Source of the DNA: Thecamonas trahens ATCC 50062
Lineage: Eukaryota; Apusozoa; Apusomonadida; Apusomonadidae
Length of the DNA: 56,752 bases
Direction of reading: 5' to 3'
Assembly: GCF_000142905.1 (NCBI RefSeq)
Contig: NW_013657627.1
Span: forward strand, 166,674-223,425
Under the pieces are notes generated by a model. The model saw only the letters and a list, made by a program, of their open reading frames with translations. It was not told the origin of the DNA and did not search any database. The position numbers were made by a program, and so were the translations under genes. Of the stretch, positions 35,501 through 44,000 are shown one piece after another (position 1 is the stretch's first letter; every line of letters starts with the position of its first letter).

Positions 35501-38275
35501 ACGAGGTCGGGGACGACGGCCGTGTCGGGATCTGAGGACATGACGGTCCGGGTGTGGGATCTTGTATCCGGAATGCAGGTCCATTGCCTGAGAGGGCACA
35601 GCTACTATGTTCTCTGTCTCGCACTCTCGACGGACGAGACGGTGGTATACTCGGGCTCGGGCGACCACACAGTCATGGCATGGTCGCTCATGTCTGGTGC
35701 GGCGCTGGCGGTCTTTCGCGGGCACACCGACCGGATCCAAGCGGTGGCAGCACTATGGCTGAGTGGCTCTCAGGCGATGGTCTCGGGCGGCAATGACAGC
35801 GCGTTGAGAGTGTGGGAGACAGGCAGCGAGAGTAGCGTCGCGATCTTGCCTGCCGCACACGACGGATGGATCCGAGCTGTGGCTGTATCGGGAAGAGTTG
35901 TGTACTCTGGCGGGGTGGACAAGGTTATTCGCGAGTGGCGTGTGGTTGAAGTGCCGGCTGTGGCGCTGGAGGCCTGCGGCAGGTTTGTTGGGCATAGCAA
36001 GACGGTCATTGCGCTCGCGGTTTCGACTGACGGGTCGAGGCTAGTGTCTTCGAGCGACGACAAGACGGCGCGAGTGTGGGCGACGGCAGACCAGACGTGC
36101 GTGGCGGTGCTTGCTGGCCATTCGCAGGTTGTGCGGACGATCGCGCTCGCGGGCGACGACACGCTTGTGGTGACCGGCTCCAACGACCGAACGCTGCGCG
36201 TGTGGGAGGCTAGCAGCGGAGTCTGTGTCCGCGAGCTTGCGGGACACGAGGGGTGGGTCCGAGCTGTTGCGGGCGTACCTGGCTCTGTGCGGTTTGTGGT
36301 GTCGGGCGGAGCCGACGCGCGGATCAAGGTGTGGGACCTGGAGCGCGACGGCGAGGCGCCTGTGGCGCTTGCTCGTGAACGGGTTTGGATCTATGCTGTA
36401 GCGGTGCTGGCGGTAGACGGCGGCGACAACCTGGTGGCGTGTGGCGGTACCGACTGCCTGGTACGGGTTTGGAGTGTGGGCGGGGCGTGCATCCGGGTAC
36501 TTGCTGGCCACTCTGGATGGGTGCGGGCGCTGGCGTGGCTCGGCTCGGGTGAGCTGCTGTTCTCGGGCTCAAACGACGCGACGATCCGAGTATGGGAGGT
36601 GGCAAGCGGCGCATGTTTGATGAGTCTCAACAGGCATGAGAAAGACGTGCGGTCGCTGTTTGTCTCGGGCCGCCTGCTTGTGTCTGGCGGAAACGATCGG
36701 CGAGTGGCGGTCCATGCAGTGTCTGTGTCGCAGCGCGAGCGCGAGGCTGCAGCCTCGCTGGTCGGCGATGCAGTTGTCCACGAGAACGTGGTGCGGGCGG
36801 TGGCACACTCTCCAGCGGCTTGCGTGGTGCTTTCTGGCTCGGAGGATACGAACCTGCTTGCGCTTCGTGAGGATCTGTCTGGCGAGGTTGCGCGAATGGC
36901 ACACGGCGGGTTTGTCATGGCGCTCGACGTAAGCGGCGACGGATGGCAAGTTTTGTCGGGATGCTCAGATGGAAGCGTGTACGTGTGGAATCTACGCGCT
37001 GAGGCGCTTGGGACGCTTGTGGGCAAGTACGCGGGAGCTCACAATGACTGGGTCACCGGAGTGCGATGGAGCGTTGGACGGGACGGGAGCAAGGCGGCGG
37101 TGGCGGTGGGCCTGGACGGGACGCTGAGTGTGTGGCGCGGCGCACGGACGGGCGGACTCGAGCTTGTGGGCGTGCTGGGCAATGGGAGCGCAGCGCGGTC
37201 TGTGGATGTGGGATCGGGGGATGGGCGCGCATATGCTGGATATGCGGACGGGTCGCTTGTAGTGTGGGAGTGGGATGCGCGGCGCGAGGTGCACGCGCTG
37301 TTTGGGCGCGACGAGGAGGGCATGCCGATCCGGCTTGCGCCAGACGGAGCGACACTGGTATGCGGCCTGCCATCGGGCGAAGAAGTTGTGGGGCGAGCCG
37401 GGACTGGACGGTGGACGGTGGAGCGCCGGGCATCGGGCGCGGACGGGCCAGTGACAGCGGTTGCGTTCTCCAGCGACTCGCGGTGGTGCGCCACGGGATC
37501 GACCGATGGTGTCGTCCGGGTCTGGCCTGTGTCTGGCCTAGCGGAGGCATACGTGCTTGCGGCGCACTCGGGATGGGTGACGGACGTTGCGTTTGGGCGC
37601 GGGAGTGGTGCTGGGCGCGAGCGGCTGATCTCGTGCTCGCGCGACGGAGTCGCTGCGGTGTGGGAGGTTGGGCAAGCCGAGGCGGTGTGGCGGCTGGTGG
37701 GGCATGGATGTTGGGTCCGCGGCGGCGTGCTACTCGAGGATGGCGAGAGCGCGGTGACGTGGTCGGACGACGGAACGCTGCGGGTGTGGGCCGGGGCTGC
37801 CTCCTTGGCGACGCTGTCGAGCGGGAGCGGCGGAGTGGTGGCATGCGCTGTCGGGAACGACGGGACGGTTGCCGTGTCCGGGAGTGTGACCGGCGAGGTG
37901 CGTGTGTGGCGGGCAAGTCGAGGCAGCGCTCTGCGGAGCTGGACGTCGACGGTGGTGGTCCCGCGCGGGCCGCGGGTAGAGGTGATCTCGCTCTATGGGC
38001 GGCTCGCGCTGGTTGACCACGGCCGAGTGTGGATTGACTTGGAGAGCTGCGGACTTGCGAGCGCTGACGACGTGGCCGAGGGGCAGATGGTGGTGAGCGT
38101 GGCCGAGGGCGGGACTGGCGTGCTGCTGCACGGCGGCGGGGGGCGGGCGGTGGGCGCGTTTGACTTTGACCACGCGGTGGTCGGAGTGGCGGCGATGGGA
38201 GTGGTGGTCGGGGTTGTGTGCGAGGGCGGGCGAGTGTATGTGTTGCAGACTCCCAGCGCAGGGCGGTGTGGTTGA
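32510..38275 (+). CDS. Kinase-NB-ARC-WD40 STAND protein (Apaf-1-like layout with a kinase effector domain)
   Basis: A single exon of 1921 residues, first in-frame ATG 32510. A low-complexity N-terminus (1-200, with an Ala-Gly run) precedes a protein kinase of TKL type (about 204-467): GAGAFGQVW, AAKKLSL, HADVKPLNILLD (HAD replaces the usual HRD), VADFGLS, SYMAPE. An NB-ARC-type ATPase follows (about 490-710): Walker A IYGSFGAGKSVLA, Walker B KLVVLDGVHH, then RLMLTTSVRAL in the sensor position. A helical winged-helix/arm region (710-975) leads to about 19-21 WD40 blades (980-1920), enough for three seven-bladed propellers. STAND ATPases oligomerise when their repeats bind a ligand; here that would cluster kinase domains. 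That activity is inference. The HAD substitution needs care: the Asp is kept, so activity is still possible. Confidence 0.9.
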   Translation: MDGMGMGMETHSSLPHMQTSRRGKRVRQRRGGGRTQNDSGSSTGSWSRSGTETEGADEADGARGTGSDSAASYPYSETSSARGGGGAPASAGAGAGAGAGAGAGARLTDGDNTLTSDGSSLMAMTVTDSSTYTLTEPLSISALVSPMAISAASRSGPNESGPMFASSAAGAAGIGAEITASSSFVLDSPAGTPLAGLNEIPATEFELTSLLGAGAFGQVWAGSWGGTDIAAKKLSLPAGAKASVASPFVLARTLLAESRILAQISHPNCLQLLGVCLDDECVCMVTELMHGGDLHTALFKSSDRVISLADALFIVTEIAQGLEYLHRKGVVHADVKPLNILLDRNMRVVKVADFGLSRLVHLARPAGVQGTISYMAPELLDGNATPQPESDVFAFGVLTWEVFARTRAFVGVDRRTNWYAPLRPITDAVALPVELAAKLEDLLSACTAADPSVRPTMASVTAALKACGELVTIGHVFPSVPSMPAIHVKRMDEMQTATAVLMNPDTRALVIYGSFGAGKSVLACDVVRQAEVRRAFPDGIHWIHLGAHPAIEALQLSLLHELGVTRVAAVASVPEGRAKLAAAFGASASLRKLVVLDGVHHLRHVAAFDVLNADSRLMLTTSVRALWPAPGVASYTLSPYTTAGALELLAAAARCETSDLPQPLATELVDAAARLPLAVVMIGSVVRRRQAAADAWAEVAASFVSSTASALSSELSLLYSSVALSVAAVGPLRHRFHDLVVFARLGQRVPRRPLLALWSRLAEPFNEADLGFVVHTLADHSLVELEPQTGTIALPELQTAYLEAHVSGMAAARAHDTLLAAYAGMSSAAELAATDAGLPWWHFAPEEPSAERSFYFGSLVHHLVRSTRGHERVVALLVSFEWVVAQIEANSLTALLLDLQVGVDATAGKEACKSLEALAIALAHSAPALRSEAFGRTVAEQVYSRLVGVSDPLLAPLVAAARAASQVELVAGELEGVKAACVQNLEGHTGAVRAVVVTRSGTTAVSGSEDMTVRVWDLVSGMQVHCLRGHSYYVLCLALSTDETVVYSGSGDHTVMAWSLMSGAALAVFRGHTDRIQAVAALWLSGSQAMVSGGNDSALRVWETGSESSVAILPAAHDGWIRAVAVSGRVVYSGGVDKVIREWRVVEVPAVALEACGRFVGHSKTVIALAVSTDGSRLVSSSDDKTARVWATADQTCVAVLAGHSQVVRTIALAGDDTLVVTGSNDRTLRVWEASSGVCVRELAGHEGWVRAVAGVPGSVRFVVSGGADARIKVWDLERDGEAPVALARERVWIYAVAVLAVDGGDNLVACGGTDCLVRVWSVGGACIRVLAGHSGWVRALAWLGSGELLFSGSNDATIRVWEVASGACLMSLNRHEKDVRSLFVSGRLLVSGGNDRRVAVHAVSVSQREREAAASLVGDAVVHENVVRAVAHSPAACVVLSGSEDTNLLALREDLSGEVARMAHGGFVMALDVSGDGWQVLSGCSDGSVYVWNLRAEALGTLVGKYAGAHNDWVTGVRWSVGRDGSKAAVAVGLDGTLSVWRGARTGGLELVGVLGNGSAARSVDVGSGDGRAYAGYADGSLVVWEWDARREVHALFGRDEEGMPIRLAPDGATLVCGLPSGEEVVGRAGTGRWTVERRASGADGPVTAVAFSSDSRWCATGSTDGVVRVWPVSGLAEAYVLAAHSGWVTDVAFGRGSGAGRERLISCSRDGVAAVWEVGQAEAVWRLVGHGCWVRGGVLLEDGESAVTWSDDGTLRVWAGAASLATLSSGSGGVVACAVGNDGTVAVSGSVTGEVRVWRASRGSALRSWTSTVVVPRGPRVEVISLYGRLALVDHGRVWIDLESCGLASADDVAEGQMVVSVAEGGTGVLLHGGGGRAVGAFDFDHAVVGVAAMGVVVGVVCEGGRVYVLQTPSAGRCG
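32775..32824. repeat. GCTGGT hexamer microsatellite (in-frame Ala-Gly run)
   Basis: About eight GCTGGT units in the N-terminal linker of the kinase-NB-ARC-WD40 gene. The unit keeps the frame, so length changes would only lengthen the linker. Confidence 0.9.
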
Positions 38276-38327
38276 TGGCTCTACGAGCACGGATTGAACG
38301 ATGTGTTATGGGTCGGGGAGGGTGGCG

Positions 38328-39988
38328 CTACGACGAGGACGAGGCGGCAGGAGCATCGACGGATGCGGACTCGAGCTCCGGGTGACGGCGGCAGCGGTAG
38401 AGGAGGATGTAGCCGACGTGCCAGTCGCCGCCGCCGGAGAGCTTGAGGATCTCGTCGGGCGAGACTTCAGTGACAACGTCGTCATCAAACTTCATCCAGC
38501 GGTCACCAGCGTCACGGACCCAGCCGACGTAGTGGCCGGCGTCGGCGGAGCGGCCCTGGTGAGTGACGACGCCGCAGAGCTCGTACATGCCAGTCTTGTT
38601 GGGGAGGTCGGGCATGTTGTCGATGTCAAGCGGGGCGTAGGGGAATGAGGCCGCGGCATCGGCCGAGGTGGACGGGGTGAGGGAGGAGGGTGCGGCGACG
38701 TCCATGGGCGCGGGCTCGTCGTCGGCAGGAGCAGCCTCTGCGTCGTCTTTGTCCTTTGCGGCGGAGCCAGCGCGGGCGTCGAGGGCGGCCTCTGTGGCGG
38801 CCTCCTGGGCAGCGAGGATGACCTCGCGGTTGACGCGGAGCTTGGCCTGGAGGTCGGGCGAGCACATGTCAAAGACGTCGAGCTCCATGGGGAACTTGAC
38901 GGAACGGAGGATCTTGGCCTTGACCTGGTCGTTGGCCTTCCAGAAGAAGCGGACCATGGAGACGGTGAGGTATGCGGGGAGCTTTGAGATGGCGGCGCTC
39001 TTGAGGTAGAGGGCTGAGCGGCCGAGCGACGACGAGCTCTTCTCGATCTCCTCGGACATACCGGCCTTGAGGCCTTCGACGAGGTAGTTTGTGTCTGCGG
39101 TGATGTTGCAGGTGAGCTTGCCAAAGGTGGAGGTGCGGACCGAGGGCGGCTCGTCGGCAGCCTCGAGGCACTGCATGGTCTCTGTCAGCTCGCCCATGAA
39201 GAGCTTGTCCATGGCGTTGCGCGGGAGCTGGGTGGAGAGCATGGAGAGGAGCGTGGTCCAGCACTCCTCGGCGTCCTGCTGCTTGAAGCCACCGTTCTGG
39301 GCGCGCTCTGCAAACTGCGGCAGCAGCTGGCGGAACATCATGACAAAGGAGAGCGGGACGACCTTGTCCGTCGACGCGCTGACCTCCTCCCAAAGGCCGC
39401 GGATAGCAGCGGTGAGCATAGCCGGGGGCGACTGCTCCTGCGGAGCGTACTTTGCCAGAGCGGCAGCCAGCTCGGGCACGCCTCGAAAGCACTGGAGGGT
39501 AGCATTGAGATAGCAGGTGTTGCCCAGGTTCTGCAAGCCCGGCGGGTTGACGACGGCCAAGCGAGCCTGATCCTCGACGGACAAGTCCTCGACAAAGACG
39601 ACCTTCTCTGTCGGCGGCGGCGGCATCTCCTCAGCACTTCCAATGAGCATGACCTTCTTGCCCTCCTTGAGGCCGAGCTCCTCCCACTTTGCATTGTCCT
39701 TGACATTGCCGCCCTTCAAGCCCATGATCTTCTGCTTCTCCACAGGCACTCCAGTCAGGCTGTACAGCTGCGCCTTGAATGCCGTCACAGGCTCGCTCGT
39801 CTGCACCTCCACGTCGAACATCTGCTTGCCCCACTTGACCTTGACTGTCTCCCCGGAGGCATGTAAGGCGACCTGTGTGAGTGTGTGCAGGGGGAGGGGG
39901 GGGAGGGGGGGGGGGGGGGGGGGGGGGTATGGGCATGGTATGAGGGGGATGGTGTAGGTGATGGCGTACGGTTGTAGGTCGACTGCAT
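38328..39988 (-). CDS. USP14: Proteasome-associated deubiquitinase USP14/Ubp6
   Basis: Exon 1 is only 19 nt (39988-39970, MQSTYN plus one base) and exon 2 is 39844-38328; 511 residues. The 125-nt intron has a GTACGC donor, a long C-run and acceptor GACAG. The junction makes YNLKVKWGKQMFDVEV, matching the start of USP14 (YSVTVKWGKEKFEGVEL), so the tiny exon is well supported. Order: ubiquitin-like domain (1-80), USP Cys box GLQNLGNTCYLNATLQCF (near residue 105), and His box ADAGHYVGWVRD with DDDVVTEV and HVGYILLYR near the C-terminus. The catalytic Cys and His are present. USP14/Ubp6 docks on the 19S proteasome through its UBL and trims ubiquitin from substrates. It converges on the giant kinase gene, 52 bp between stops. 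Confidence 0.95.
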
Positions 39989-40159
39989 GGTGGGTGGGTT
40001 GGGGGAGGTGAGGTGGTGGTGGTTGTCGTCGTGGCCGTGGTCGTCGTGGCTGTCGTCGTGGCTGTGGTCGTGGCTGTGGTCGTGGTCGTGTTGGGTCGTC
40101 CTGCGGCTTTTGGCGCTTTTCGGTCGGTTTGGGTTGCTTTTGGGGGAATCAATGGAAGA

Positions 40160-40322
40160 ATGATGGTGATGATGATCATCGTATCGAGGGGTATGATTGT
40201 GTGGGATGATGTGATCGTGGGGATGATGGGGCGGGTGGCGGGCGGGCGGGCGGGCGGGGGGATGGAGGATGATGGTGATGATGATCATCGTATCGAGGGG
40301 TATGATTGCGTGGGATGTTGTG
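40160..40322. repeat. Duplicated 54-bp segment, 109 bp apart
   Basis: 40160-40213 and 40269-40322 are the same apart from two differences (T/C and A/T near their ends). Both contain GATGATCATC and ATCGAGGGG. The spacer is a GGGCGGGC-rich stretch. It looks like a local duplication in the promoter region. Confidence 0.9.
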
Positions 40323-40379
40323 AATGCGTGCATGTGCGTGTACATGTTCATCATCCGCCCCTTGTCATAACGACAGTCT

Positions 40380-40666
40380 GTCTTCTAGTCTCCGTCGAAT
40401 CTGGGGCTGCACTCCACACCGTCCGCGCCCGCCGCACCTCCGGATCAGCGCCGTACGGCATCGCCCATGCTCCCAGGTCGGGCATTCTTCAGGCGGGCGT
40501 CTACGTGTCGGCCGCCATCACGTGCGGGCGCGCCTCCCACCTCAAGCCGCAGACCAAGCAGGCGTCGCGCAGCGTCGGCCAGGTGACCTGGAAGTCAAGC
40601 ATCATCGTGTTGTTCACTTTGAGACGGGCGACAACGCGTCCGAATGACCGTATCGTTAAGGGTTAA
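40380..40666 (+). pseudogene. Possible decayed C2-domain fragment
   Basis: In one + frame the translation has a C2-like flow: GILQAGVYVSA, then TKQASRSVGQVTWK, then NDRIVKG before the stop, with the expected HFETGDN segment found in the neighbouring frame. That pattern suggests a frameshifted remnant. There is no ATG, no splice model, and the similarity is short, so this is a weak call. Confidence 0.25.
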
Positions 40667-40695
40667 GCAGACCCAACACCTCTTTGCAAGCAAAA

Positions 40696-40971
40696 ATGTC
40701 GTCGTCGAACCAGATGAAGGTCACCCTTACCAAGGGCATGGATGGTGAGTTTATGGGCAAGGCCGGCACGCCGCTGTCGTTCCTGATGCAGAAGCTCGGC
40801 GTCTCGGGCTCGCTCGAGTTTGAGCGGGTCATGCCCGACGGCTCCATGCGCTCGGTCAAGGGCTACACCGGGGTCTTCCCGTCCTCCGTCCACCACATCA
40901 ACACCAAGGCCGAGGACGGCACCACCACCCTGCTCGCTATCCTCAACGCCGAAGCCGTGGACGAGGCGTAG
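40696..40971 (+). CDS. Hypothetical 91-residue protein
   Basis: A single exon from ATG 40696 in the context CAAAAATGTC. I do not recognise it. It is soluble-looking, without signal or membrane helix, with alternating hydrophobic residues (MKVTLTKG, SLEFERVM, STTTLLAIL-like end) that suggest a small beta-containing fold, and codon choice like its neighbours (GC-rich third positions). An AATAAA at 41038 follows 67 bp after the stop, which supports a real transcript. It converges on the ankyrin/WW gene. Confidence 0.68.
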   Translation: MSSSNQMKVTLTKGMDGEFMGKAGTPLSFLMQKLGVSGSLEFERVMPDGSMRSVKGYTGVFPSSVHHINTKAEDGTTTLLAILNAEAVDEA

Positions 40972-41037
40972 CTGGCTTGCCATGACGGCCTGGGCTTGAG
41001 GCCAGCTGGGTGGAGCGGGAGCAAATGCCGCGGAGAA

Positions 41038-41043
41038 AATAAA
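41038..41043 (+). terminator. Poly(A) signal AATAAA
   Basis: A canonical AATAAA 67 bp after the stop codon of the 91-residue gene, in a 115-bp gap between convergent genes. It is the only clean AATAAA I noticed downstream of a stop in this window. Confidence 0.45.
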
Positions 41044-41086
41044 TTTCCGAAACCCGCACGTGGGTTGTGTCACCCACAGCAGCCTC

Positions 41087-44000
41087 TCACGAGGCGAGGA
41101 TCTTCTCGATGGCGGCATCGATGGCGTCCATGTTGATGGCGGCGGGTTCGTTGAGCGGCGGCGGCGGTAGGTCCTGTGTTGTCTTGGTTGGCGAGACTGA
41201 CGGCGAGGGACGCCGCCGCGACGGCGAGGCTGACGACGGCGAGGAGCGTGCAAGGAGCGCGCTCCCGACCTTGGTCGGCGAGATGAGCTCGACCATGAGC
41301 TCGTAGGCCTGTTCCATCCGTAGCGGTGTGTGCGCCCGCACCAGATCGTCGCCACGCAAATTGCGCCGCCGGGCAGAGCGGGCCTGGAACGTGCCGGGCG
41401 TGGTCCGGCGAGGCGTCTTCCATCGCCCGCCAACGTTCCGGGGCGCCATCGGCGGAGTTCGCCAGTCCGGGAGCGGTGGCGCTAGCCGCGCTATGTCGGC
41501 CTCCATTTGGCCGGATGCTAGCGACATCGACCGTGTGCCGGACCCGCGCCGCCGCTGCTCTGCGATCGATCTGCGAGCTGGTGGCGCCTCGGCCGACGCT
41601 TGAGCCGCCGGCACCACCCGCCGCAGTGCTCGCGACTTTGAACGCGGCGAGGCCGCAGCCGCCGGCGAGTGAGGCGGATGGACCGGGCGCGCTGGGCCGC
41701 CGGCGGCGACTTCAGCTTCAAGCACCGCGATCCGCTGCTGGAGCTGGGCGACACCGCGTGGCGTCGCCACGGCAACAACCGGCGCTTCCGGCGCCGTTGC
41801 GGTCGTCCCGACCCGGGCCTCGAGCTTGGCGATGGTCGCTGTGAGGCTGGTAACTTGAGCCTGAAGACTGGCGAGCTCCGGCGACGGTGATGAACGAGTA
41901 GGAGCTGTCGCAGCAGGAGCGACCGAAGAGGCCGCCGTTGACGCGTCCGAATCGGATACCGAGCGCGTCGAGGGCATGGCGGCGACGGGCTCACTGTCGG
42001 CGAGGGCCGAAGACGACTCCGACGCCGATGCCGATGCCGACGCCGACGATGGCGAGGGTGAGGGAGCGTGAGATGGAGAAGCAGGATGGGTCGAGGAGGA
42101 TGACGACGAGGAGTGATCGGCGTGGGCAACACGGGCACTGGCGGCCACTTTGAGCTCAGCATCGGCAAGGGCAAGCTTGTCACGGACGGCGGCAAGCGCA
42201 ATCTCAAGCTCGCCAACCTGGGCCTCAAGCTCGGCGGTGCGGTCCTCGACTGCAGTGCGGGCGACCTTGGCGGCGGCAAGCTCGAGTTGGAGGTCGTGCT
42301 CGCGGGATGCGGCGGCGGCGGCGGCGGCGGCAGCAGCAGCGGCGTCACTGGCAGCAGCGGCAGTAGCGGCCGCCAAGTCGGCGCGGAGCTTCTCGGCGAC
42401 TATGTCGTTAGCGGCAGCCACCTGCTCAGCGCGGGCGGCAGCACGAGCCTCAGCGACGTTTTCGGCGTCAACGCGGGCGGCGGCAAGTGAGTCCTGGACG
42501 GTAGCAAGCTCGCGCTCGAGATCGGCGCAGCGGGCGTTCGCGGCAGCGAGCAGATCGGCTGTGCCGGCCTGGTCGTCTTCGGCCATCTCGGCGCGGGCGG
42601 TGGCAGCGGCGGCGGCAGCCTGGGCGTCGGCGCAGGTCTTGCGCTCGGCAGCGAGCTTGCTGTCGAGCGCGGCGAGCTTTTTGCGGTGAACCGCGTCGCG
42701 CTGCTTCAGCAGCGAGGTCTTAGACGAGAGCTTGGCGCGCAAGACTTCGACCTGATCGGCCAAATCTGCAGCGTCGCGCTCAGCGGCATCTCGGGCCTTT
42801 GCTGCGGCAGCAGCTTTGGCGCTAGCGTCACTGGCGGCGACGACCTGGGCTTCGAGCTCAGCGACGCGAGCCTGGAGCTCGGCCTTGGCGGCAGCGAGCT
42901 CTGCATTGGATCGCGCAAGCTGTTCGGCCTTTGCGCTGGCCACGGCAGCTTTGGCGGCCTCGTCAACACGGACAACAGACTCCTGCTCGGCGAGCGGCGA
43001 CGAGGCGGTGCTGATGGTGCGGACGTCGACGCGGGCAGGACTGGGGGCGTGCGACGACGAGTCAATGGCCGGATCGGGCTCAGGCGAGTCGTTGCGGACT
43101 GGCTGCGGTGGGACTTCCGCCTCGCTTTGCGACGCGAGCGGCGAGATCCAGGTTGTGGCCTTGGCCACGTGGTCAACATAGAACGGGCGGCCGTCATCGT
43201 GAGTCTTGCGCGACCAATGCTGCGGCAGCGGGCGGCCGTCGACGTCCAGATGCGAGTCGGCCGGCGGAGCGGGGTCGGAGACTGGCGCCGGGTTCGGGCA
43301 TTGGCTCTCTTGCGAGGCGCGGGAAAGCGCCTTGACAAACTTGCGGCCGGAGCGGAGCGAGTGGGCGAGATCGAGCGCGGTGCGGCCGGCGGCGTCGCGT
43401 TCCAAACGGGCACCTGCGTCGATGAGAGCCTTGACGACGGCGAGCTGCGAGGCGGCGACAGCGACGTGCAGCGGGGTGACGGCGTCTGCCGCGATACCAG
43501 CGCGCTGCTCGACCGCGCCACCGCGAGCGAGCAGCAGTGTGACGGTGCGGACGTTTCCCTGCGCGGTGGCAAGATGTAGCAGCGTCCATGCGTCGGAGAT
43601 GGGCGGCTCGCGGCTCTTCCAGCGGTTCGCCAGTTGGGCGGCGAGCGAGGGGCCGAGCTCGCGACCGGCCAGAGGAGCGATCCAGGAGAGCGGCGCAAGG
43701 GCATCGACAACGGCCATGTCTTTGCCGGCCAAAATGGCCAGCGCGAGCTCTCTGACCGCGTCATCACTCTCGAGCGGGGCGATGGCCAGCGGTGGCGGCA
43801 GGTGGCTCTTGAGCTCGGCAACAACCTTTTTGCGCTTGGCGGCAACAGCGACGTCGAGTGGCATGGCGCCGTTGGCGTCACGGGTGCCGAGCAGCGCCTC
43901 GGCGATGCCGCGGTCGACAGCGATGCGAACCAGGGTCCGCAGCGGCTTTGGATCCTTAACGGTGGCGGCGAGGTGCAGCGGGGTGGCACCATCGCTCGGC

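Larger units (their letters stand above)
39989..40695. promoter_or_regulatory. 707-bp divergent region between USP14 and the 91-residue gene
   Basis: It holds GTCGTGGCTGT-type repeats (40020-40090), a duplicated 54-bp segment, GGGCGGGC runs (40225-40260) and a possible decayed coding patch (40380-40666). The last 30 bp lead into CAAAAATGTC, a favourable start context. Confidence 0.45.

Noticed and set aside
38328-39821. USP14 starting at the internal Met (MFDVEVQ)
   Set aside because: It would truncate the first strand of the ubiquitin-like domain; the 19-nt exon restores it.
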